Shown: positions 8,875-16,849 of the stretch, in pieces | Numbering within the stretch: the first letter of the stretch is position 1 | Layout: each line of letters opens with the position of its first letter | NCBI RefSeq assembly: GCF_000527095.1 | Contig: NZ_AZUN01000001.1 | Coordinates: 62,001-126,000 of the forward strand | Direction of reading: 5' to 3' | From: Methylomicrobium lacus LW14 | Lineage (GTDB): Bacteria > Pseudomonadota > Gammaproteobacteria > Methylococcales > Methylomonadaceae | DNA: 64,000 nucleotides | Translations under genes and position numbers: made by a program | The notes under the pieces: model-generated | Seen by the model: the letters and a program-made list of their open reading frames with translations, nothing else | Told to the model about the DNA's origin: nothing | Databases searched by the model: none

Positions 8875-10053
8875 TTATTTGCAGCAGATGCGGATTTCGT
8901 CGTTGCCGGACGCGCCCGATGGAATGAACGCCAGTTGCGCGTCGAACATCGCCACGCCGTCGCTGTCCGAGTATTTCGGCTGCATCAGCTGCACCTTCGG
9001 CGCGACGACAGCAACGATATTGCCGGCAGCCTGGCCGTGTTTGACGCAGAACGGTCCGGTCGTCGCATTCTTCGCCAGCGCCCACCAATCCTTCGTGGCG
9101 ACAGTCGTCGCCTCTATCGAAATGTTGCCGGTCGGCTTGCGGTCGGTGATCAGCACCGATTCGCCGCCAACCAATTGGCGATAGACGACCTGATTGGCCA
9201 TGTCGAAATTCAGCGTTTGCAGCACCGCGCCATTAAATCCAAGCAGATTCAGGTCGGTCGTGTTGGCGGTCGACACGGCAACCGGCACTTGCCAGCCGGT
9301 AAAGTCGACGGACGGCAGCGCGGCATCGGAGACCGTGCCGAGCAAGCCGGTAAACGACCACTTGAGCACCGGCAATTGCTTGGCCGACAGATCCGAGGAA
9401 AAACTGCCGCGCGCGCCGAGCAAAACATGCCGAACGCCGTCGACGTTGAAATAAATCGTCGCCGACGTGCTTGCGATGCTGGTGCCGAAATTGCTGTTCG
9501 GCGTGTACATCACGTTGGCGCCGATGGAATATTGGCTGGTCGCATCCGACGCCAATGCCCAGGCCTTCGCGATCGTCGCGACCTTGGTCGTGCCGTTGTA
9601 GCCGATGATCTCGCCAGCCTGGCCGCTGCCGGCGCCGCTGGTGATCGAGACGGTCATGCCGGTATAGAAGTCATCGATCGCCGAGGCGGCGGCGGCCAAC
9701 TTGATCGTGGTCGTGGTGCCGCCCGCCTGCGCGGTGCCGGTGATCGCGGCCGCCGTGATCGTCTCGCTGAAATTGCAGGCCTTCAGCAGCGCCCCCCATT
9801 CCGGCGGCGTCGCCGCCGCGCCGGAGCCCGCCAGCTCGGTCTCGAAATTCATCGTCACGTAATTCTCGACCCGGATCGCTCCGGAGGCGCCGAAATACGG
9901 GCGAATGAAATCGCGCTCGACCTGGCTGCCTTCGAGCGGGTTGATGTCCAGGTTGCGACACAGGATCGCATCGCCCGCGGCGGGCGTAGAGTCGGTGCCA
10001 TAGGTGGCTTCGAGCTTGACCAGGATGACGCGTTTACGTTGTGCCAGTGCCAT
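8875..10053 (-). CDS. Major tail tube protein
   Basis: The protein has 392 residues beginning MALAQRKRVILVKLEATYG, the typical opening of tube proteins of transposable siphophages (VKxEATYGTDSTP). Residues about 110-180 form an inserted small beta domain (KLAAAASAIDDFYTGMTVSI, then GSGQAGEIIGYNGTTKVATI) of the kind often displayed on virions. The C-terminal half returns to the tube fold (LDLNLLGFNG-like segment, NISIEATTVATKDWWALAKN). The start overlaps the stop of the upstream 51-residue gene as TAATG. It is followed by a strong terminator, which fits a highly expressed structural gene. I am confident of the tail tube role from position before the chaperone pair and from sequence style. Confidence 0.85.
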   Translation of the reverse strand: MALAQRKRVILVKLEATYGTDSTPAAGDAILCRNLDINPLEGSQVERDFIRPYFGASGAIRVENYVTMNFETELAGSGAAATPPEWGALLKACNFSETITAAAITGTAQAGGTTTTIKLAAAASAIDDFYTGMTVSITSGAGSGQAGEIIGYNGTTKVATIAKAWALASDATSQYSIGANVMYTPNSNFGTSIASTSATIYFNVDGVRHVLLGARGSFSSDLSAKQLPVLKWSFTGLLGTVSDAALPSVDFTGWQVPVAVSTANTTDLNLLGFNGAVLQTLNFDMANQVVYRQLVGGESVLITDRKPTGNISIEATTVATKDWWALAKNATTGPFCVKHGQAAGNIVAVVAPKVQLMQPKYSDSDGVAMFDAQLAFIPSGASGNDEIRICCK

Positions 10054-10208
10054 TAGTTAGTCTCCGCTTGGGTTTCGGTTTTCGCTTTCGGCTTGGCCGC
10101 CTGCGCTTTCGCGGCCTGTTCGGCCTGCCATTGTTCGATCGGCACGCGTTCGCCCTTGTCGGGATCGACGACGAACGTGCCGGCCTGTCCTGTGTATGGA
10201 TCTTGCAT
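10053..10208 (-). CDS. Small phage protein, 51 aa
   Basis: The ATG at 10208 lies 3 bp after the stop of the upstream tail-completion gene, and the stop overlaps the tail tube ATG. The product starts MQDPYTGQAGTFVVDPDKGE, then becomes Lys/Ala/Gln-rich. A 50-residue protein between tail terminator and tail tube genes is common in related prophages. The function is unknown. Longer upstream starts would run through the preceding gene and are not supported. Codon spacing in the operon argues that it is translated. Confidence 0.6.
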   Translation of the reverse strand: MQDPYTGQAGTFVVDPDKGERVPIEQWQAEQAAKAQAAKPKAKTETQAETN

Positions 10209-10210
10209 GA

Positions 10211-10636
10211 TTAGCCTCGATATAAAAGCGGCAAAATGATTTCGGTTTCGTAATACGGGTGCCGCGCGCCCAGGTCGGTGACCACGCGCGCCTGCCCCAG
10301 CCAAACGGTTTTGCTGTCGATCGTGCCGACGTCGATCGCGGCCATGATCAGGCGCGCCGCCGCATCCGCGCTGGCGACACCGTCATAAATCTCATCGGTA
10401 ACGCCGGCATCGTTGATGCCGATCACCACCGATACGATGACGCGCTCGCCGCTCGGATCGCCCAGATCCGCCTGCGGCTCGACATAGGCGATAAACGGAT
10501 AATCGTTGGCGTTGCCGCTGCGTTTGTAGCCGACAATGTGCTTGGCATCCTTGCCGTAGCGCCCGACAAAAAAGCCGGTCAACGCGGCATTGGCTTTCAG
10601 CTTGGTTTTCAGCGCCTTGACCGCTTCGATGCTCAT
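10211..10636 (-). CDS. Tail terminator / tail completion-like protein
   Basis: This 141-residue protein begins MSIEAVKALKTKLKANAAL. The mixed alpha/beta pattern (GYKRSGNANDYPFIAYVEPQ, then ERVIVSVVIGIND and ending YYETEIILPLLYRG) is typical of the small tail terminator or Gp37-like proteins that cap the tail tube and fix its length. It starts with a 1-bp overlap to the preceding connector gene. Position between head-tail connector genes and the tail tube supports the assignment; the sequence alone would not. Confidence 0.55.
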   Translation of the reverse strand: MSIEAVKALKTKLKANAALTGFFVGRYGKDAKHIVGYKRSGNANDYPFIAYVEPQADLGDPSGERVIVSVVIGINDAGVTDEIYDGVASADAAARLIMAAIDVGTIDSKTVWLGQARVVTDLGARHPYYETEIILPLLYRG

Positions 10637-10983
10637 TAGCTGCGCCCCAAAACCACATTGCCGTAACCCGCGCCGGCCGGCACGGCCAGCCCGAGCGCCG
10701 CGCGATTGATGCCGCCGAGCAGGCGCACGGCATTGCCGTTGAATTCCCGCGCCTTGGCGATCAATGGCGAATCGTCGCCGATCGCGCCCTCGATCGCCGC
10801 GTGTCGCTTGGCGAAATTGCCGGCGATTTGCGTCAACAGCGCGATCGGCAGGGTCAAGGCGGCAGGATCGATGCCGCGCTCGCGCAGGGCCGCGTCAACA
10901 TCCACGTCGGCCATGTCGGCATGCGCCTCGGTGATCGTCAGCGATGGGTCGCTCAGGTCGACCGCGTTCACGTATTTAGCCAT
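10636..10983 (-). CDS. Probable head-tail connector protein (115 aa)
   Basis: The product is mainly helical and acidic (MAKYVNAVDLSDPSLTITEA, then ADVDVDAALRERGIDPAAL). That style, with an N-terminal short strand and three or four helices, is usual for gp6/adaptor-type head-completion proteins. It overlaps the next gene by 1 bp and the previous gene by 8 bp, so it belongs to one translationally coupled block from the capsid gene to the tail tube. No specific family is recognised with certainty. Confidence 0.5.
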   Translation of the reverse strand: MAKYVNAVDLSDPSLTITEAHADMADVDVDAALRERGIDPAALTLPIALLTQIAGNFAKRHAAIEGAIGDDSPLIAKAREFNGNAVRLLGGINRAALGLAVPAGAGYGNVVLGRS

Positions 10984-11461
10984 GCTCGCCTCCGGCGTGC
11001 GCCGCCAGCACCGACAATACCCGCGCGCTCATGCGCTCCTTGCGGTTGTCCAGATCGGCGAACATATAAGGATAAGGCCGCGACCCCGGATGCTCGACTG
11101 GCCGACGCACAACATACCCTCCAGGCACATCGTAAGCAACGCCTTTGCGCCCAGGCTTGGGGCCGATAATCCACGACCTGTGCCCGACATGAATGCCTGT
11201 TCCCTTCTCGACATATTCGGCGTAATCCTTTTTTGCGTAAACCTCGGCAACGCCGGAACCGGCGGGCCGCCAGTTGATATTCTGCTCCAGCCCGCCGCCC
11301 CGCGACCTGGGCGTAAACGCCCGGCCCGAATTGATCCAGTCGTGGATGTCATCATTAAACGATTCAGCCGCCGCATTCACCGCCTTGTCCACCAGCGCCG
11401 GATCGGCCAGTGCTTGCAGCACGGACGGGATGCGGCCCAGATCGATTTCGACGCGAATCAC
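10976..11461 (-). CDS. HK97 gp10-like minor tail / head-tail joining protein
   Basis: This 161-residue protein begins MIRVEIDLGRIPSVLQALAD. The middle contains YAKKDYAEYVEKGTGIH and WIIGPKPGRKGVAY, and near the end SRPYPYMFADLDNRKERM. The pattern of an AEYVExGT segment followed by a basic, aromatic loop and a PYxxPA-like helix is typical of HK97 gp10 family neck proteins. The ATG overlaps the TGA of the small upstream gene (ATGA). A role in joining head and tail is inferred from family style and position. Confidence 0.6.
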   Translation of the reverse strand: MIRVEIDLGRIPSVLQALADPALVDKAVNAAAESFNDDIHDWINSGRAFTPRSRGGGLEQNINWRPAGSGVAEVYAKKDYAEYVEKGTGIHVGHRSWIIGPKPGRKGVAYDVPGGYVVRRPVEHPGSRPYPYMFADLDNRKERMSARVLSVLAAHAGGEHG

Positions 11462-11664
11462 GCCTCGGCTCCGCCCTGTGCCGGCTTTTTGCCCTTGGCC
11501 GGCCTGACTGCCGCCGCTCCTGCCGCCGGATCTCCGGCGGCAGGCTCGCCCGTCTCGGGTTCTGGCGTATCCTCCGTGTCTGTCGGCAGGGGGTTGTTCT
11601 CGCCGGCCTGCGCCGCTTCCTGCTCCCGCAGTCTGCGTGCCCGATTGAATGCCGTTAATCCCAT
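11458..11664 (-). CDS. Small Pro/Glu/Ala-rich phage protein (68 aa)
   Basis: The ATG at 11664, 11 bp after the major capsid stop, opens a 68-codon gene (MGLTAFNRARRLREQEAA...). The rest is low-complexity and rich in Pro, Glu, Ala and Lys, ending with QGGAEA. A basic N-terminal helix followed by a disordered tail suggests a head decoration, or a protein that links the capsid gene to neck genes. It shares a 4-bp ATGA overlap with the gp10-like gene. The function is unknown. Confidence 0.55.
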   Translation of the reverse strand: MGLTAFNRARRLREQEAAQAGENNPLPTDTEDTPEPETGEPAAGDPAAGAAAVRPAKGKKPAQGGAEA

Positions 11665-11675
11665 GTGGCCGCTCC

Positions 11676-12629
11676 TTACGCGATCTTGTGCTTGAACTGC
11701 ACGATACGGATCTGCTTGTTCTCGTAGACCCGCGTCCAGTTGGTGCCGGTCGCCAGTTCCGTGCGCGACGGAAACGCGCCGGCCGGCGTGCCGCCCCATT
11801 TGATGCCGCGCGGATGCAGCAGGAAGCGGCGACGCATCGTCATGACCGTATCGCCGGCCAGAATGTCGCGATCGGTTTCCAGGTCTTCCTCGCCGATCGT
11901 GTCCTCGGCAAAGCCGATCGCGCCGGGGCCGAAGATATAGGTCGTATAGGTGCCGGTCGTAACCGGCATGCCGTCATCGACGATCACGCGCTTGCCGAGA
12001 TAGGTGGCGATGCGTTCGCCCTTGTCGGCCGTGGTCTCGTAGACGATCATTTGCTGCTTGGCCAGATACGCCTCGACCGCCGAATGCATCGCGATCGCGG
12101 TCACGCTGTCCTTGGCGTCGCCCAATAACTGGGTCGCGTCGATAAACGTGCCCTGGTTGATCGCGCGCACAGCTTCGGACGCGCCGGCGGAAATATCGCT
12201 GACGTTGCCGGACATCGAGGTGGCGGCGAAGGCGCCGGTCAACACCTTGATCAGCTCGGCCTGCAACTGCCGCGCCCAATAGCCGGCCAACAGATCCATG
12301 ATCGCGGCGGCCGGATCAGCGCCGGAAAACACGCCGGCTAAATCGTTGACGCCGAAGGCGCGGCCCCGGCCGATCACCGCCGCAATGTCCTGCGCGGCGC
12401 CGATATTACCGACGGTCAGCGGCGATGCATCGCTCAGGTTTTCCGCATCCCCGGTCAAATCGTTGAAAAACGGCAGATTGATCGTGCCGCCGCCTTTGGG
12501 CAGGCTAATCCCTGGCACGGCGGCGACGATGCCGGACTGAAACAGCGCGGACAGTTCCGCGGTGCGCTGGACGCCGTAGGCGTTCCAGATTGACGGCTTG
12601 AGAATATCGGCAATTTTTGTGGCGGACAT
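11676..12629 (-). CDS. Major capsid protein
   Basis: The 317-residue protein begins MSATKIADILKPSIWNAYG. It contains GGGTINLPFFNDLTGDAENL, DIAAVIGRGRAFGVNDLAG and AIAMHSAVEAYLAKQQMI, typical of the major head proteins of B3-like and related phages with an HK97-type fold. The usual C-terminal segment GDTVMTMRRRFLLHPRGIKW is also present. The gene follows the scaffold gene with 15 bp between them and a good Shine-Dalgarno (AAGGAGA before ATG). This order, scaffold then capsid then neck genes, is standard. The protein is full length, so deletion of upstream head genes did not affect it. Confidence 0.9.
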   Translation of the reverse strand: MSATKIADILKPSIWNAYGVQRTAELSALFQSGIVAAVPGISLPKGGGTINLPFFNDLTGDAENLSDASPLTVGNIGAAQDIAAVIGRGRAFGVNDLAGVFSGADPAAAIMDLLAGYWARQLQAELIKVLTGAFAATSMSGNVSDISAGASEAVRAINQGTFIDATQLLGDAKDSVTAIAMHSAVEAYLAKQQMIVYETTADKGERIATYLGKRVIVDDGMPVTTGTYTTYIFGPGAIGFAEDTIGEEDLETDRDILAGDTVMTMRRRFLLHPRGIKWGGTPAGAFPSRTELATGTNWTRVYENKQIRIVQFKHKIA

Positions 12630-12644
12630 AAAATCTCCTTAAGG

Positions 12645-13250
12645 TTATTTGCCGGCTTCGGCTTTGAGCTTGGCCGCCAGCGCGGAATTTTCGCGCTCGA
12701 TGCGGATCTGTTCGGTCAGGTTGAAATGCTCTTTCGACCACGGGTTCTTGGCGGCGCCGCCGGTCTGTTGCGGCGCGCCCGAGCCGGTGCCGCCCTGGGC
12801 CTTGGCCAGAAACGGCTTGTCTTCAAGCAGCTTCTTGACCGCCTCGATCGCCGGCTTGCCGTCGATGGCGACATTGCCGTCTTCGTCGCAGGACGCGCGC
12901 GCCGCCAACAGATCGCGGACCACGCCCGGATCGACCGCATCGGTCGAGGCCGACAGCAGCGCGGCGTTGATTTGGGATTGTTCGAAGCGCTGCTTGTAGG
13001 TTTGCGCTTCCTTGGTTTTGGCGTCGGCCAGCTCTTGCAGCTTGCCTTGCGCCTTCAGGGTCGCCTCGGTCAGCGACTTGATGTCGTCGTGGCCGGTGGC
13101 TTCCTTCAGCTGCCTGGAAAACTCGGCCTGCTGATCGGCCAGGGCTTTTTTGATGGCGGCCTGCACATCGACGGCCGGAGGGTTGTTTGCCGGCGCGGGA
13201 TTGGTATTCGCCGGAGGGTTTGAAGTTGGATCTGCGTTTGGATCGGCCAT
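12645..13250 (-). CDS. Capsid scaffold protein
   Basis: The ATG at 13250 is preceded by GGAGCC and is preferred over an upstream start 13 codons earlier. The 201-residue product has a Pro/Asn-rich N-terminus, then a long coiled coil (AIKKALADQQAEFSRQLKEA to KEAQTYKQRFEQSQINAALL), then an acidic/Gly-rich tail. A conserved end with WSKEHFNLTEQIRIER is seen. This architecture, directly before the major capsid gene, is that of a phage scaffold. In Mu and B3 relatives a protease is fused or encoded upstream; no protease motif is seen here, so that gene may be among those deleted. Confidence 0.75.
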   Translation of the reverse strand: MADPNADPTSNPPANTNPAPANNPPAVDVQAAIKKALADQQAEFSRQLKEATGHDDIKSLTEATLKAQGKLQELADAKTKEAQTYKQRFEQSQINAALLSASTDAVDPGVVRDLLAARASCDEDGNVAIDGKPAIEAVKKLLEDKPFLAKAQGGTGSGAPQQTGGAAKNPWSKEHFNLTEQIRIERENSALAAKLKAEAGK

Positions 13251-13524
13251 CGAAGGCTCCTGTTGCCGGTTAATCGAAAAGTCCGGCACAGGATAAGGGA
13301 GGGGGATTTTTAAAACACGGCGGCTCCGATTCCGGGGGCAGAATCAAGGAGCTTTTATTTTCGCGACACTTTCGCTTGGAATGGCGACGAGGAGCGGCAT
13401 AAATACGAACTACGACACCCGTTAACCGGGCGTTAAATTTTTTAGACGTGGCGTAGGCGCGAATTTTTAAAAACGCGACTCAAATCGCCTAAGAATAGCT
13501 CAACGGAAAATTGAGCGAACCGAC

Positions 13525-13881
13525 CTATAACAGCACGCTGGCGATCACCGCCTTCGCCAGGTCCTTGATCACCGAAAACGACAAATCCACGCCCCGCGTT
13601 TGCGCGGTCGCCTTGACCTGCCGCCAGATCGAATCGTTTTTGATCTTATCCAAAAACTCATGCCCTTCCCACGTCAAGCGGTTGGCGTGGCAAAACGGCG
13701 GACCCAAGGCGTCGCGGCAACCGCCGACGATCAATTGCGCTTCCAGCATCAGGCGCATGTGGTAAGCGACGGTTTCGGCATCCGTGCCGGCCAGCTCGGC
13801 CGAATTGAAGGTGCTGTCTTCGGTCGGCAGCGCTTCGACGGCGATTAAAATTTTTCGGATGACGTCCCAGTTACGCTGCAT
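13525..13881 (-). CDS. DUF2513 family phage protein
   Basis: The protein has 118 residues and starts MQRNWDVIRKILIAVEALP. The continuation AETVAYHMRLMLEAQLIVGG and LTWEGHEFLDKIKNDSIWRQ gives a clear match to the DUF2513 pattern, a small winged-helix-like protein carried by phages and mobile elements. Its biochemical role is unknown. It overlaps the upstream 97-residue gene by 11 bp, so both are probably co-translated with the MuF-like gene. This is an unusual place for DUF2513 and suggests a cargo or immunity function; that is inference. Confidence 0.8.
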   Translation of the reverse strand: MQRNWDVIRKILIAVEALPTEDSTFNSAELAGTDAETVAYHMRLMLEAQLIVGGCRDALGPPFCHANRLTWEGHEFLDKIKNDSIWRQVKATAQTRGVDLSFSVIKDLAKAVIASVLL

Positions 13882-14164
13882 GTTGCGCCTTCGACTTTTC
13901 GATCACATTGGCGCACAGCCGCAGAATAAGCACATCGTCGTCCTGCTCGTCCTCGTAACGCGCGGCGGCGAACTCCAAGACGCGGCGATCCGCCTCCGCC
14001 AACAGCGCGCGCTGAGCCACCGTCAAGCTGTCGATGTGCGCCCGCAAAAATTCGCGGTGTCCCAAAAAGATATGCGAATCGCCGGCGCCGGGCTCCCAGT
14101 ATTGCACATCAATCGAATAACTTTTTAAACTGTCCGCCAATGCCTGGCTCGATGTCGTATTCAT
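13871..14164 (-). CDS. Small acidic protein overlapping the MuF-like gene
   Basis: This 97-residue protein starts MNTTSSQALADSLKSYSIDV and ends VIEKSKAQHAA. It is acidic in the middle (AARYEDEQDDDVLILRL). Its 5' end overlaps the end of the MuF-like gene by 56 bp, and its 3' end overlaps the DUF2513 gene by 11 bp, so the three are translationally coupled. I do not recognise the family. A small acidic protein immediately after a MuF protein with a suspected toxin tail would fit an immunity protein, but that is only a working idea. Confidence 0.65.
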   Translation of the reverse strand: MNTTSSQALADSLKSYSIDVQYWEPGAGDSHIFLGHREFLRAHIDSLTVAQRALLAEADRRVLEFAAARYEDEQDDDVLILRLCANVIEKSKAQHAA

Positions 14165-15338
14165 ACACAGTATGTCCCAATCGGGTTTGTATCGATTTAA
14201 ACGTCTCCGCGTTCGCCTCGTGCTGATAGGCTGTTTTGATCAAGCCGTCATGATTCAAGATCACCGACCAATCGCCGGCGATCAATTCCATTGATGGATG
14301 CTTGCCGTTGACCAAATGCAGCCGGGTGGACGCTGCCAAGGCGCCCTTTATTTTGTCGAAATAATCCTGCTCATTGAGCACGTGGCCTTTTTCGATCCGC
14401 TTCGCAATGTGTTTGCTGTGGCTCGATGTATTGGTCCACAAATCGACGAGCGCCGGGTTATTGTTCGCTCTTTCCGCCAATTTTTCAACGATATTTTCGA
14501 TGGTATTTCGGTTCAATAAATCGATCGCGGCAGCCTTGGTCAACAACCCCATGCCGTCCGCCCGCATCAGCCGCTCCATCGGCACCCCGGACGACATGGC
14601 TTCCTGCGCCCATTTCGGCAACAACTGCTCCCGCCGCTCCGGCGCAACACCTCGGATAAATTCCGCGTAATTTTGCGAGCCTTTGCGCGGGATCGGGGTC
14701 GCGCGCGGGATCAACAAGCACATGCAGTGCGGATGGGCCTTGTGGCGCGGCACGGATTCTTTCGTGAACACGCCCTTGCCCAAGCCCATCTCAATGTTAG
14801 CGTAATAATCGCAAATGTCCGGGCGCGGATGGCTGGCGGATAATCGCCATTGGTAGCCGATGATCCCGTCGTTGTTCTGCGTGTCGTCGATCACGGCCCG
14901 GTGGCCGGCGGTCGCCATTTCGGTGCGGGCGATGCGCTTTAAATGATAGAGCTGCTTGTCGTAGATCCACCAATGCACCGCCTTGGCGGCCATGTCGGCG
15001 TTGCCTTGCTTTACCGCCTCGCGCATTTTATCGAACAAGCGTTCAGCAGCGCGGCGGGTGCCGGCCACTTCAAGCTGATCGATGTGCTTTTTGATGTCGG
15101 CGACCGTCGCCGCCCATTGCGTCTTGGCTTTCGGATCATGAATGAGGGTCTGCGCCGACTGCCACAATTCAGTCACCCAGTCTTCGCGGTATTTTTCGAC
15201 GATCTTGAATTTCTCGCCGCCGGCCGCGCGCTCGATTTGGCGCTGCATGTCGTAAATGGTCTGATTGGCGCTTTTGCCCTGGCGGATCGCATCGCGCAGT
15301 ACCTGGGTCAAGCCGTCGCGGGTTTCGCGGTCCCGCAT
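14109..15338 (-). CDS. MuF-like minor head protein, 5'-truncated, with suspected C-terminal nuclease domain
   Basis: The frame gives 409 residues from an ATG at 15338 that coincides with the deletion junction. The true N-terminus of a MuF protein is therefore probably lost. Residues about 100-205 contain LKRIARTEMATAGHRAVIDD, HPRPDICDYYANIEMGLGKG and HKAHPHCMC, the conserved MuF core including the HPxCxC-type motif. Residues about 300-409 form an extra domain (SSHSKHIAKRIEKGHVL ... KHPSMELIAGDWSVILNHDG) resembling BECR-fold RNase-like tails often fused to MuF. In phages MuF sits near the portal inside the head. Whether this product is still made depends on expression from the muA side. Confidence 0.75.
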   Translation of the reverse strand: MRDRETRDGLTQVLRDAIRQGKSANQTIYDMQRQIERAAGGEKFKIVEKYREDWVTELWQSAQTLIHDPKAKTQWAATVADIKKHIDQLEVAGTRRAAERLFDKMREAVKQGNADMAAKAVHWWIYDKQLYHLKRIARTEMATAGHRAVIDDTQNNDGIIGYQWRLSASHPRPDICDYYANIEMGLGKGVFTKESVPRHKAHPHCMCLLIPRATPIPRKGSQNYAEFIRGVAPERREQLLPKWAQEAMSSGVPMERLMRADGMGLLTKAAAIDLLNRNTIENIVEKLAERANNNPALVDLWTNTSSHSKHIAKRIEKGHVLNEQDYFDKIKGALAASTRLHLVNGKHPSMELIAGDWSVILNHDGLIKTAYQHEANAETFKSIQTRLGHTVYEYDIEPGIGGQFKKLFD

Positions 15339-15339
15339 G

Positions 15340-16392
15340 CACCCATGTCAGCGGACTGCCTTGCGGGCGCTTCAATAAAGCCACGACGGCGGCGTGCCAA
15401 GGCAGAATGGTAAAATCCTGTTCTCGTTTAAAAGGTGCGTAATGCCCACGATCTTTGTAATTTTTCTGCCACTTGTTATAGGTGCTGAGGGTTAACCTGC
15501 ATTCATCGCGACGTTTTTCCCAAGCGTTTTCAAACGACCATTTCAAGGTTTTGTTCACCAGCCCTGCCTGATAATCCGCATTGAGCCGATCCAGCGCCTT
15601 GCTAACACTCAATCCGCTGTTTTCTACATACTTCACGATATTTCTGATCGCTTGATTGGTCTGTATCTGATCCTTGTTTAGGGAAGGCAAAGTAGTGAGT
15701 GATCCAGCCACTTTTGCGGAAGCGACTTGAGTTTCTCCCCGCGCCACCACAGATTTTCCATTTGACCCCACTGAATCCGATGCTTTAAGGGCGTGATTCC
15801 CTTCTGTTTCAAGCACCGTTTCGCTTCCTGTGCCGGCGAATACTCCAGCCAAAGCGCCAGCAGATAAATCGCCTCCATCTTCAGCCACAGACGGCTTTTT
15901 CGAATTTTGATCAAGCCTGCTTTGCGCAGCCGATTGATGCTCTGAACTATCTTTTGACGATCTTCCGCTTCCCATTCCCTGAGCCATTCCGGTTCCGGCA
16001 CTGGATTGACGATGAAATTCGGAACTGGCACTGTTCCCGCATAAAGAATCAGATGCAGGTGCTTGATGTCTATCTCCCATAGGCTGTAATACAGATCGAC
16101 ATCCTTCTGCGTGATAAACAGGCGACCGACTATGTACATGCGGCCCTTTATGATCATGCTCACACTCCTCAATTGGACTCTCATCAATGCGCACTCTCAC
16201 CAGCGCTAAACGAATGTCTTCCGGCAAATCAACCAGCGCGTAAAGACGCTTTTTGTGCTTTCCTTGCGTCTTTATTTCCGTGTATTTCCACGGACGCGGG
16301 CCTTTGTTGGCTGCAATTTCAATCGATCGCTTGCTTTTCCCTATTGTCTCGGCAATTTCTTTTAATGTGGCGGGGCGATTAATGTCACTCAT
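15340..16392 (-). pseudogene. MuA-like DDE transposase, N-terminal part only, joined to muF by deletion
   Basis: The ATG at 16392 opens a Mu-type DNA-binding domain (MSDINRPATLKEIAETIGKS ... KRLYALVDLPEDIRLALVRV, residues 1-70). After an odd stretch of about 140 residues the frame resumes a plausible transposase sequence (KALDRLNADYQAGLVNKTLK, then RREC-type helix and FTILPWHAAVVALLKRP). It reaches the beginning of the catalytic domain, GSPLTWVH, and then abruptly enters muF sequence in the wrong frame. The RNase-H catalytic DDE core and everything downstream (MuB and early genes) are missing. The gene cannot produce an active transposase. It overlaps the preceding gene by 8 bp. Confidence 0.8.
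15678..16187 (-). CDS. Open frame nested in the muA remnant (unknown)
   Basis: Inside the muA frame a second minus-strand frame is open for 169 codons (ATG at 16187; other ATG options at 16184 and 16154). In this frame the protein looks ordinary, with hydrophobic cores: GRLFITQKDVDLYYSLWEID, KIVQSINRLRKAGLIKIRKS and KMEAIYLLALWLEYSPAQEA. The muA frame over the same bases is Ser/Gly/Ala/His-rich and looks like an out-of-frame reading. This could be a real overprinted gene, or an insertion into muA whose own gene lies in another frame. No family is recognised; treat it as tentative. Confidence 0.35.
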   Translation of the reverse strand: MMRVQLRSVSMIIKGRMYIVGRLFITQKDVDLYYSLWEIDIKHLHLILYAGTVPVPNFIVNPVPEPEWLREWEAEDRQKIVQSINRLRKAGLIKIRKSRLWLKMEAIYLLALWLEYSPAQEAKRCLKQKGITPLKHRIQWGQMENLWWRGEKLKSLPQKWLDHSLLCLP

Positions 16393-16849
16393 GCATGCCT
16401 CCCAGCAGCTTCTTCAGCACCATTTCCTGTTTGCGCAGTTCATCCTTCATGGACTCGATCTTGCCTAGCTTGGCTTCTAACGCCTCCCGTCCGACCGATA
16501 GCCGCGCGCCGCGCAGATCGGCCAGCCAGGCTAAAAGCTCGTGCGTGTCCAGCGCCACTTCCAGCGCCGGCAGATACTCCAATGGAAATCGCCAGCCTTC
16601 GCGACTTTCAGCCGTCCAGCTATCTAACTGGTGCTTGGTAATTTCATGACCGACCAGTTCGCTCATGCGGGCCGCAATTTGGTGCCGCGACAAGGGCGAC
16701 GCCTTCACCTGCTCGCTGAGCAGATGACGAAATTGCATCCCTATATCTAACGCGCCGGGTTTTGCGACACGCTCGACAGGCACGTCAAACAGGTCGACAG
16801 TCAACGGATCACGCGCCTTCATGACGATTTCCGGCATTTTCTTTGCCAT
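16385..16849 (-). CDS. Mu-like phage early protein of unknown function
   Basis: The gene probably starts at the ATG at 16849 (MAKKMPEIVMKARDPLTVDL), inside the end of the ner gene; an ATG at 16821 is the alternative. It encodes about 154 residues with a helical region QIAARMSELVGHEITKHQLD, then SREGWRFPLEYLPALEVALD, and a C-terminal coiled coil (KIESMKDELRKQEMVLKKLL). Comparable proteins occur between ner and A genes in transposable phages, but I know no defined function. The 3' end overlaps the muA start by 8 bp. The helix-turn-helix-like middle suggests DNA or protein binding; that is inference. Confidence 0.7.
   Translation of the reverse strand: MAKKMPEIVMKARDPLTVDLFDVPVERVAKPGALDIGMQFRHLLSEQVKASPLSRHQIAARMSELVGHEITKHQLDSWTAESREGWRFPLEYLPALEVALDTHELLAWLADLRGARLSVGREALEAKLGKIESMKDELRKQEMVLKKLLGGMHE

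Noticed and set aside
8935..10056. Long plus-strand open frame of about 370 codons opposite the tail tube gene
   Set aside because: It is the antisense of a clear structural gene, Arg/Gly/Asp-rich, with no family signal. High GC leaves antisense frames open by chance.
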